Shown here one piece after another: positions 46,343 through 55,991 of a stretch of DNA of 64,000 nt; positions within the stretch are counted from its first letter, which is position 1, and the number at the start of each line of letters is the position of its first letter. The stretch is taken from contig OY365808.1 in NCBI GenBank assembly GCA_959347315.1, positions 1,407,212 through 1,471,211 of the forward strand, written 5' to 3'. This DNA is from Bimastos eiseni. Taxonomy: Eukaryota; Annelida; Clitellata; Crassiclitellata; Lumbricidae. The translations under genes and the position numbers were made by a program. Under the pieces are notes generated by a model. The model had not been told where the DNA came from. It did not search any database and saw nothing but the letters and a program-made list of their open reading frames with translations.

Positions 46343-46350
46343 CATATCGG

Positions 46351-47100
46351 TAGATACGACAGAATGTGGAAAGGGTAATAGACCTACGGAGAAATTTCAC
46401 CCAGGCAGCGACATTGTTTGTGTTCAAAAATAGTTTAAAACTATTAGAAGAGAGGTAGAAATTTGACTCAATCATGCAGCACCAAAAATCGTTGTCTCAG
46501 GTCAAAAACAGTTTAACATATAAAATTAGACTAAGGTGGTGACGAGAAGACCCAGCATATCATTAGTTCAGAGCCTCATCTGGTTATGAAACAGGCAAGA
46601 CCCAAACATAGGCCTACTCTATCGACTACATATAACATATATGTATCTGGATACCCCAATGCTCCTTTCGGCTCCTCGATGCCCAAGAGCTTTCTTATAT
46701 ATATAGATCGACATAAAAAACAGTTCTCTACTGTTTATGTCTCCCGTTTAGAGACCATAATTTTATACAACCCGTTGATGCTTGCTTTAGTCCTTAAAAC
46801 AACGTAAAAAGTGACAACTAGGTGAACGATTTTTTATGGCTTATTTGCGATACGCACGTGTATGATACATTCTGCGAAGAAAATCAACTATTATACCTGT
46901 TCGTGGGTTGACTTGGCAATCTCCAAACAACGTCTACAAGTATACTATGTAGGACAAACAAAGCCTCATAGCGGTCGTAAACTTGATTACGTCTTACTTG
47001 CCAAGCAACAGTTTAATTCCTCGACAGAATGGCTGCAATCTGGTTGCTAGTTGTTACTCTAGACATAGCCTACTCTTTCCTTCTCTCCACTTCTTCGAAG
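46351..47100. other. Intergenic, nothing assigned
   Basis: Mixed sequence without repeats I recognise or coding-like frames. Confidence 0.4.
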
Positions 47101-47104
47101 ATAT

Positions 47105-48440
47105 CAATCGGCACCAGTGTTTTCTCTTGTTTGTAACGTGCTCTTCTAGCGGGTTCACCCTCCACGTGTATTTTCAGCGGGTCCTTCGGGGATTTCCCCG
47201 ATATTTCTATCGAACGGCCACCCGAACTCTGTCACTGTCTGTAACGCTCTCGGCCACCAGAACCTCTCTGACTATATGCGATCGATAATCCTGGGACTTA
47301 TCCAGTCTGTATCTATCACAGCCACTAGAACATCAACGATCTCGACAACCTGCTGGAAACCGGCAGGAGTAGCTGTGACCGAACTAGGTAGCCAACAAGT
47401 ATATTTCTCGGCCTGCATTATCTGTCATATATTTTAGTATCCGATCACCCAGATTCTCACATGTCTGTAACTCTCATGGACTCCACTTATTCCTCTCATC
47501 GTATTATCATCTAGATACTTGTCACCTAGAGCTCTGACCAACGGTAATGCACCAACTCTCGTAAAGTTTGTTTCTCAGACTCGATTCTCTCACAGGCACC
47601 TGAGGTAAGTGTCGCCACGTTATCTCCATGTTTCACACAGACCTGTATCATTATAATGACTTCTTTCTCTGAAGCAATTGTGTACTCTCTCTTGTACACC
47701 AGAGCGAACCATGGACAGATCTTTCGAGGAAGTCCCCGAAAAGATCATGTAGTTACATCTACAAGTAGAAATTCTGCGGCTAGTCCCGCAAGTAGAAGCC
47801 TCACGGGCAAACCGCGAGCCAAGATATGGCAACTAGACACACAAGTGAATAGATTTCTGAAGTACGAGAGGAGTAACTGTGACCGCAATAAGTAGCCAAC
47901 AAGAATATTTATCGAAAGACCGTAAGAAGACATACTGCGGGGACACCGCAGGTACAGATATTACGTTTAGTAACTCAAGCAAAGATACGCGGGGAAACCG
48001 CGACCAAAGACATTGCGATCAGACACGCAAATCAACAGATTGCTGGTAAACGAGGGGAGTAAGTTTGACCACGTTAGGTAACCAAGTATAGATATTTGCG
48101 GGAAACCGTAACGAGAATAGAATATGCGGGGACGCCCGCAACTGATGAGGTTTTCGGCACCAATGGGAACTTTCCCTGTATCGAACACACCAATGGGGTC
48201 ACCCTCCCCGTATTTTAACCAACGTGTACACTGGGGAATTCTTCCCGTATATTGTCTCAAAGGCCAACGAGGTCTCTCTCGATATAAACGTTCGGTTCCT
48301 CTGGGCTTTACCCGATCTCTTTCTCACGGCTGCCAACGGGGTCACCATCTTCCCCGTATTCCCGAACAGAACTGTCATTCATTTATTTTTAACGATCGGC
48401 CTTTACCGCACTCTCGAACGGCACCCAGACCTGTGAGCAT
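47105..48440. repeat. Array of degenerate units each carrying a short GC-rich hairpin
   Basis: At least a dozen short stem-loops recur: CGGGG-ATTT-CCCCG (47195), CCTGCTGG-AAA-CCGGCAGG (47349), TTTCGAGG-AAGT-CCCCGAAA (47722), TGCGG-CTAGTC-CCGCA (47773), CTGCGG-GGACA-CCGCAG (47936), CGCGG-GGAAA-CCGCG (47989), TTGCGG-GAAA-CCGTAA (48098), TGCGGG-GACG-CCCGCA (48124), ATGGGG-TCACCCT-CCCCGT (48192), CGAG-GTCTCT-CTCG (48267) and ACGGGG-TCACCATCTT-CCCCGT (48336). Flanks are related ('ccaacaagtatattt', 'accaagtatagatattt', 'ccgtattttaacc'). Units are spaced about 30-50 bases at 48150-48400. The middle block (about 47335-48140) runs opposite to the two outer blocks. No coding frame spans the array. I cannot name the family. 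Confidence 0.65.
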
Positions 48441-48870
48441 TTTTCACGATTGGTCTTGCTCTGTCAGCCTGTTGACTCTTACGATCAGTGCACGGTCCGT
48501 CTTGCGATCGATGGCAAAGGGGCCCACCCCACCAGATCAGCGAAAAGCAGCAGCGGCCTGACCGCGAGAGCGGCTGTCACTAGAGGTAGCATTTGTATGG
48601 CAACACGATCTCTGGAGCGGTACGAGAACCACTCTACGTATGAAGCAGTACGAACCACTGCTCCACATATATAGCAATGCAACGTGTGTCAGGCTATACT
48701 CAAGCCAATTCCTGCGTCTGCAAGCTATGCACTCAACTAAAAACCGCCGATCGGTCTTCCCTCCTATACCAAAACTGTAAGAAAATACTCGTTAAAATAA
48801 CGCTATGGCGAGTCGATTATTTACAAATAAATTCTTCCTTCATGTCTTGTGGCCTGTCCGCCGCACATAC
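48441..48870. other. Sequence between hairpin array and microsatellite
   Basis: GC-richer than its surroundings ('ggggcccaccccaccagatc', 'gcagcagcggcctgaccgcg'). No feature supported. Confidence 0.4.
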
Positions 48871-48871
48871 A

Positions 48872-48952
48872 CACATACATACATACATACATACATACAT
48901 ACATACATACATACATACATACATACATACATACATACATACATACATACAT
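48872..48952. repeat. (CATA)n microsatellite, left of LINE
   Basis: About 20 uninterrupted CATA units, followed directly by an ATT run and the 3' end of the reverse-strand LINE. Confidence 0.95.
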
Positions 48953-48956
48953 GCAT

Positions 48957-50340
48957 ATTATTATTATTATTAATAAATTTGTAACGCGCACATGGTCACA
49001 CTCAAATGTGAATCTGAGGTGCGGATGGTCAGTCACCAGGAGAAGATGCAATCAGATTTCCAAATCCTTGAAAGCCAAAGAGAAATAGTAAGTTTTGAGT
49101 CGCTTTTAAAGGAAGGAAGTGAATTTGAGCTACGAAGAAAGAGTGGCAGTCGATTCCATTCCCTGGGAGCAGAGACATGAAATGCACGAGAGCCCATAAC
49201 TGTTCTGCATCGTGGTTCAACTAAAAGACCTGTACTTGATGATCGTAAACAACGAGGAGGAATGTAAGGAGTTAGTAGAGCATGAATATAGGTAGGTGTA
49301 CTGGTGATGATGGCTTTGTAGGTCAAACAAGCTAACTTAAATTTGATTCTGAATTCAACAGAGAGCCAATGCAGCTGGTGGAGTAGGGCAGAGGAGCATG
49401 TTCGTAGTGGGACACGTAGCACTGCTCGAGCTAACGTATTTCGGATACGTTGAAGCCTTTTGAGTTCAAGGTCTGAGAGACCGACAAAAAGTGAATTAGC
49501 ATAATCGAGGCGAGAGAAGACCAGTGAGCAGGCTATAGTTTCAGTCATATTTTGGGTTAGGGCCGACCTTATGTGACGTATTGCCCTGATGTGGTAGAAA
49601 CAAGATTTACAAAGGTTTGTTATGTGAGGTCGAAATGAGAGGTTGCTGTCGAGAGTAACCCCAAGTGTTTTGACAGAGTCTGAAAGCGGCACAGCAGTGC
49701 CTGCCAGTTCAATGCTAGAGAGCATAGGGAAAGAACGCAGGCGTTGACATGAGCCAAATACAATTGCTCCAGACTTATCTGGGTTTCTGGCCAAACCATT
49801 GAAACAGAACCATGCATATATGGATGAGAGGCGTTCTTCCAGTTTTAGTTTACCAGACTGATCAGTGTGTGACAGAGCAATATGGAGCTGAGTATCATCT
49901 GCATACTGTTGTAATTGAATTCCAAAGTGTTTAGCTATACGACTGATTGGGGTAGTAAAGACTGTAAATAATAAAGGGCCGAGGACAGATTCATGTGGCA
50001 CTCCAGCAGTGCAAATGTGAGCTCCGACCGAGCAGATCCAATACCCATGCACCTGCTGATTGCGGTCAACCAGGTATGGAGCTAACCAGTGTAAGGCAGT
50101 CCCAGAGACACCAAAGCTTTTTGCAAGTCTTACAAGGAGTAACTGGTGGTCTACAGTGTCAAAGGCTGCACTAAGGTCAAGACACACAGAGAGGCAGGCT
50201 TTACCATTGTCAATAGATGAGAAGATGTAATCCAGTGTAGAGACAAGAGCAGTTTTAGTGGAGTAGCCTTCGCGAAATGCTGACTGGTAGAGACTGAAGT
50301 TGGGAGAGGAAGTAATGTGTCTCTTGATACGCATAAGAAA
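48957..50340 (-). mobile_element. 5'-truncated LINE with reverse transcriptase, CR1/L2-like
   Basis: The reverse strand is open for over 430 codons outside the microsatellite. It starts in the RT domain (FREGYSTKTAL), with LSAAFDTVDHQLLL, a decayed GVPHESVLGPLL (usually GVPQGSVLGP), the catalytic YADDTQLH, and the C-terminal LHWLSVEFRIKFKLACLTYK and WNRLP. The endonuclease is missing. The 3' end is an (ATT)n tail at 48957-48973. Both ends touch (CATA)n microsatellites. Clade is CR1/L2/Rex-like; not resolved further. Confidence 0.88.
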
Positions 50341-50345
50341 AAGAC

Positions 50346-50545
50346 ATAAATACATACATACATACATACATACATACATACATACATACATACATACATA
50401 CATACATACATACATACATACATACATACATACATACATACATACATACATACATACATACATACATACATACATACATACATACATACATAAATACATA
50501 CATACATACACACATACAAGCATACGTGCATACATACATACATGC
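50346..50545. repeat. (CATA)n microsatellite, right of LINE
   Basis: About 200 bases of CATA units, perfect at the LINE side and interrupted toward the right, then TATATA/CACATA variants to about 50615. Long open frames on both strands here (HTYI, MYVC) come from the repeat. Confidence 0.95.
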
Positions 50546-50615
50546 ATACATACATTTGTATATATATATGCACACATATATATATACATATATATATACA
50601 CATACATGAATGTAT

Positions 50616-52280
50616 GCGTATATACAGTTGTTTCAGCTTAACGACACCGTGTGATAGCACAGATCATTATATAGGGTCACCCTCCTTCTTTATCCTCGTT
50701 TGGAACTGGCACTGCCAAAGTCCAAGCACTGGAGGATTCTACATATATGTATACATTACATGGGCCTACATGCAGTCACTCATACGTATATGCACGAACA
50801 CCCATTTATATAATGAAGTATACTCCGAGAGGCCTATTAGTAGGGGCCCACGCGTTATGATAGGTATACATATAATTGGCTTTAATTAGGCTAACGATCT
50901 GCGTTTTGATACTTCGGACTGGATTTCACAATAAAGCGTCCTGTACCAGATTCAGAGTTTGTACCTCGTTGAGAGGCGATTTAGCCGTTATCGAAGCCAC
51001 TGTGGATAACACTTAAGACTTAAGGACCAAACAATACGGCCATACATAAGTTAAAATATACAGCGTCGACCTCTAAGAGATGTCGTCCGAGTTGCTTAAG
51101 TCATAAGCTCTCATGAATATTCATGTTCTGCTTTACAATGGGCCTCAACAGATGCTGTGGCAAAGTATAAAGGGTTCCTTCACGTCATCTATTTCGTTGG
51201 CTTACGGGCGAATTAGTCACCCGTGACCTGTGCTATTTTAACGATCGTAACCACATCACGATCGCATAAACACTTGGATATAACTGTATAGACTCTCAAC
51301 CGGTTAGATTCGGATTTTATTCACGTTTTATTCGGCAAAATATTGAAATAAACTCTTATTGCGTAAACACTGCAGACGTAGCCTAACTTCTATTTTTTAT
51401 TTTCGGGCTACGTTAGGGCCTAATAAGAATGAAAACTGCTTGGGCATGTTTCGGATTAAGCGATTAAACGTTGGAGCTGTGTATTTACTCAAGTCATTAA
51501 CTTTCGAAGGGGCTTGCATGACAGGATGACAGCTACCGTTTCATCAATAGCGGGACTACTTATAGGCAAATATGACACGCTGCGGCCCTTATGTATTTAT
51601 ATAAGGCACCTTTCAGCCAGTATCGACTTGCTAATCGTGTGCCTCATGCGGATTAAATACAGGTGTTGCTAATGATCTTATCAGCATTGACCTCCTGTAC
51701 AGAGTAAGTAGCTAAATTTGGTTTTCTTGTCATTAACTTGTATCAATAATTGTAGGTAGGATCATTTCAGACGTGTATTATTTCTTATAAATAGACTATT
51801 AACAGCTCATTAAAGTATTGTAGACTGGGGATATGACGCTGACATTGACCCAGAAACCTCTTTTCTTTCGCATGTGCTTTGCCTTTGATACAGCGTTGTG
51901 TCTACAATGTCATACATCATGTTTTGCTCTGACGTCTATGTAGACCTATGAGACAAAGTGCAAATGCGCTATGACTTCTACGCATTCCAGGGTCTGTAAT
52001 AATACGAAGTAAGCAAGTTTAAAATTGCTATTGGTCGTGGTAATAGTAATTGTATTATTATTATTATTATTATTATTATTTACTATTAATATAGTTATTG
52101 TTATTTTTTTACCCAAGGTAGTTATACTCCCGCATGTTCTTGATTATTGTCTTGATTATTGTCAGCAGGTCAGCAGGTTGGTTCCATGGAGATCGACTTA
52201 GAAATTGTTAAATGTTGATGTAATGTGCCTGGAAATGGGTGTAGGACAAACCCCCTGACAAAACCCCTCTGACATAATCC
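50616..52280. other. Intergenic, possible solo LTR or promoter
   Basis: No gene recognised. A TATA-like 'gtataaagg' at 51165-51173 and an AATAAA near 51346 lie about 180 bases apart, as in an LTR, but no LTR ends or target duplication could be found. An ATT microsatellite is at 52053-52083. Confidence 0.3.
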
Positions 52281-52289
52281 CTCCTCCTC

Positions 52290-54152
52290 CTCAGCCACCA
52301 ATTTCCGCATCTTACTGGAACAGTTTGGAATGACACAACATGTGTCTGCCTTCACGCACCAGGCGTGTTAGATGTGGTCATCACTCGTGATGACTGCACC
52401 TCAACGATAGATGTATGGCCACCGGTTCTCTCCGATCATGGCATCGTGGTGGCAAGTCTACCATTTCTTCACGAGGCGCCAATCTATGCGTTGAGGCTGA
52501 TCCGTGGTTGGAAGTACCTAGACAGGCAGGCATTTGCAGCATCGTTAGCTGCGGTTCCGACGTCGGAGCTGAATCCACTTCCTCCATTCCTGATCCAGGA
52601 GTCGATTGATATCCTGCTGCCATTCCTCACTCTACTCTGCAACGCCTCTCTTCGTGAAGGAGTCCTGCCGTCTTCCCAGAAGCGCTCGATCATCACGCCA
52701 ATAATAAAGCAGTCGGGGCTTGACCCGTCTGTTTCGTCTAGCTATAGGCCAATAGCTAATGTTACTTTTATCTCTGAGATACTTGAAAAACTTGTTGCCA
52801 GTCAGTTATTTAGCTATTTGGATACGAACAATCTACTTCCTTCATGTCAATCTGGCTTTCGTAAGGGTCACTCAACTGAGTCCATCCTACTTCGTCTCCT
52901 CTCCGACATATATAGTGCCATGGACAGGTCCCAAGTAACCCTTCTGGCCTTATATGATGTAAGCGCTGCATTCGATTCAGTAGATCATGATATCCTCTTG
53001 AGTCGCCTCTCCTTAACTTTTGGGATAAGAGACCTTCCACTTACCTGGATCAAGTCTTGTCTCTCCGAGCGTTCTACATCTGTTGTCTGTCACTCATCTC
53101 GTTCGCCTTGGCGCCCTGTCCCCTTTGGTGTGCCCCAGGGATCGGTCCTTGGACCTCTTCTCTACATTCTTTTCACTGCAGATATCGAGTCTCTACTCAC
53201 ATCTTGTTCTCTTGCGAGCCATTCTTACGCAGATGATGTTCAATCGTATGTGCATTGCTCATCATCCCAGGCTTCTTCTACAGTCCGAAGAATGTCTTAA
53301 GCTACAGATAGCCTAACTGCTTGGATGTCATCAAATCGAATGCGACTTAATCCGCAGAAAACTCAATATATTTGGCTTGGTACCCGCCAGCAGCTGAACA
53401 AGCTCGACTTGGGCTCTCTGTCTTCTGAATTCCTAACGTTTGTATTCTCCACCGGTGTCAGGGATCTGGGGATAGTTCTGGATCAAGAACTGTCTTTTGT
53501 GAAGCACATTTCTGCATTGCCTCGTACCTGCTATTATTTCTTGCGCCAGTTGCGGGTTGTTTCCCGCTCTTTCTCCTCATCTTCTACTGCCACTTTGGTT
53601 CATGCCTTTATCGTTAATCGATTAGATTACTGTTCCTCTCTCTTCTGTGGGCTCCCTCAGGTCCGATTGCAACCATTGGAGGGGGTTCAAGGGGTTGCAG
53701 CTTGTTTGATTGGTTGTGTTCCTAAATTTGGCCACATCTCTACGTACATTCGGGACGTCCTTCATTGGCTTCCTGTTAGGCAGCGCATTCATTATAGAAT
53801 CTCCTCTATTGTCTGGCACTGTGTTGTGGGCAATGCGCCTGTCTATCTTAGAGATCTGTGCACCTTAACTTCAGCTTCTTCTGTTCGCCGATCTCTTCGC
53901 TCGGCCTCTAGAGGCGACTTTGTGGTTCCACATGCTCATACCGCAACCAGGCAAAATAGAGCTTTTGCAATTGTGGGTCCTCGTGTGTGGAACAACCTCC
54001 CGTCTGACCTGCGCTCTCTCCCGCGTGACCTGTCTGGCTCTTTCTATTAACTTCTCAAGACTTTCCTTTTTGACCGGGCCTGGGTCGGGAGCGCCTCTGA
54101 ATAGTTATCTTGAAGAGGCGCTATATAAATTGCATTGATTGATTGATTGATA
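52290..54152 (+). mobile_element. L2-like LINE, 5'-truncated, few disabling changes
   Basis: Contains the end of the endonuclease (LDVVITRDDC, SDHGIV), then the reverse transcriptase: YRPIANVTFISEILEKLVASQ, LPSCQSGFRKGHSTES, YDVSAAFDSVDHDILL, GVPQGSVLGPLLYILFTADI and SYADDVQSYVH, then the C-terminal LHWLPVRQRIHYRI and RVWNNLPSDLRSL. Defects are a frameshift near 52368, TAA at 53298-53300, and TAA at 54048-54050 in place of a sense codon before LLKTFLFDRAW. It ends in 'gaggcgctatataaattgca' and GATT repeats. Truncated copies and tails of this and related LINEs are scattered through the window. Confidence 0.92.
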
Positions 54153-54924
54153 ATCCCTCTGTGTTAGGCAGGACATCAACTCTCTGACAAACCAGGCTCT
54201 TGCCCTAACTAGCTTCTGCAATTAGAATCCATACCATAATAACTAACACTACTAACAAAGTTTGCACAACATTACAAGTGACACTCAGTACGACTATCAG
54301 TATAACTTAGAGGCTTCATGATAGAGGCGGGGTATTTTTTACTCTTAGGGGGGGGGGATATCTTGACTACCTGACACTTGGAACTAGGGTGTTTGCCTCC
54401 ATCAGTTAAAGGGGGATTGACGCCTCTGGTCTCACTTATACAAGAGATCGCGTCACAGATAACATACATACGCTCTGCATAGACTCATCTGACGCATATG
54501 AAAAAGCCGTTTCACATATAGCCTAAAATGAATTACGCACAGTGGTGCATTCAGTGTACATAGACCTAACATACATTAACAACAAAAAGACCAAAGAACT
54601 AATTAACTGTTTGCTATTTAACTATTGGACGACGATACCTGACTTTGAAATGACACATATGACACATGCTTTACTTCAGACTTCAGAGTATACACATGTT
54701 TCTAAATAATAAAAGTAAAAAAGTTAAAAAAAATTATTCTTGGGGGGTTTGTCCTACTTATGTGAGGAGGTTTGTCAGAGGGTTTTTGTTAGGGGGTTTC
54801 TGTACGCGACCCCTGGAAATGGAGAAACTCGTCGTTGTTGTCCTGGCCAGCGAAAGTGCCCCGAAACGCGACCGCGTGAAAGCGTTGTTATCGTCATCAT
54901 TTTTACCTTTATCCTTTGACGAAC
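54153..54924. other. Intergenic, nothing assigned
   Basis: Includes a G-run near 54350 and short 'gggggtttctgtacg' sequence near 54790, otherwise unassigned. Confidence 0.4.
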
Positions 54925-55325
54925 TTCACTGGCTCCCTCTCCATGCTCGCATACAATTTATAATTCTCTTTATAATTTTCAAGGCCCAGCGGGGTCTTGC
55001 TTCGAGATACCTGGCTGAAGTCATACTTCGGCCTCATTCAGCTTCCTCCCTCCGTCCACTTCGCTCATCCAATAGATTTGACCTTTTGGTTCCTCGAACT
55101 AGAACAGCTATGGCTCAGTCTCGATCTTTTGCTTAAATTGCCACCTATCTGTGGAATGCTCTTTCGCCATCTGTTCACTCTAAAATTTTATCTTGCAGTC
55201 TCTCACCCTCTTTTGCTTTTCTCAAAAGCTACTTCTTCACGCGGGGCCTTTCGCACTGGCAGCGCTTCTGAACGGTTCACCCTACTAGAGGCGCTTTATA
55301 AATGCTCAAATACAATACAATATCT
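54925..55325 (+). mobile_element. LINE 3' fragment
   Basis: [57 protein letters not shown], then in a second segment WNALSPSVHSKILS, and a tail with 'gcttctgaacggttcaccct'. This is the best copy of the family also seen at 23.9, 32.7 and 37.8 kb. Confidence 0.82.
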
Positions 55326-55436
55326 GTGTCCTATGTGCTATACATTCCAAAGGTTTCTTAGTGCAGCACATCACCCTTGGCTAAGAAGCACTTATTGTCA
55401 AATATATAATATGTATATTGTAATTGTAATTGTAAA

Positions 55437-55640
55437 ATAAAGCTCGCATAGCGCCACTCCATATAAGAGGAATCACGATTCAACACATAACTTAACGAAG
55501 AACAGTAAAGTCTTCAACCTCCTTAGGAAGACAGCAGAGGGATGAAAGAGCAGCCTACCGAAGAGGAAGCTGTTCCATCTGGTGGAACCTGCGTAGGCGA
55601 AGCTCCTGGATTGGACCGTGGCAGAGGGCAAACGGGGAAA
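55437..55640 (-). mobile_element. Reverse-strand SINE/LINE 3' fragment
   Basis: 'taaagctcgcatagcgccac' and the following 'agaggaagctgttccatctg' match the reverse-strand family at 26.6 and 56.4 kb. Confidence 0.5.
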
Positions 55641-55991
55641 AATATTGTTCATGCTCGAGAAATAGCAAATGTAGGCCTTAAATAATAAAATTTACAGTTT
55701 TTACACGCCAGCAGCCCAAATGTGACACAGAGGGAATAGAGCGAGAGACAGAGACGGACCGAAACGGAGAGACAGAGACAATATAGAGAAACAACACGAA
55801 TAGACTATGGCTATAGGTTTCTTCCCAATTCTCTCCTTTCAATATTGTGGAGATCCATGATCAAAAGGTATCATTGTTCCATTAGTGGCCATTGACTTCT
55901 AAGAAAAGGCATATATCCTTTTTTGCAGACGTACATAGACAGCTGGTGACCTTCCGAAGACCTTGTGACGGAACTGTTTCCAATTACCGGA

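Noticed and set aside
47105..48440. CRISPR-like array
   Set aside because: Eukaryotic context, diverged units, block inversions and no regular repeat/spacer structure or cas genes.
48124..48561. 145-codon open frame over the hairpin array
   Set aside because: The repeat spacing (about 38 bases) is not a multiple of three, so units are read in changing frames and no protein repeat results.
50151..50660. Open frames of repeating MYVC or HTYI
   Set aside because: Translation of the (CATA)n microsatellite; only the adjoining reverse transcriptase part is real retrotransposon coding sequence.
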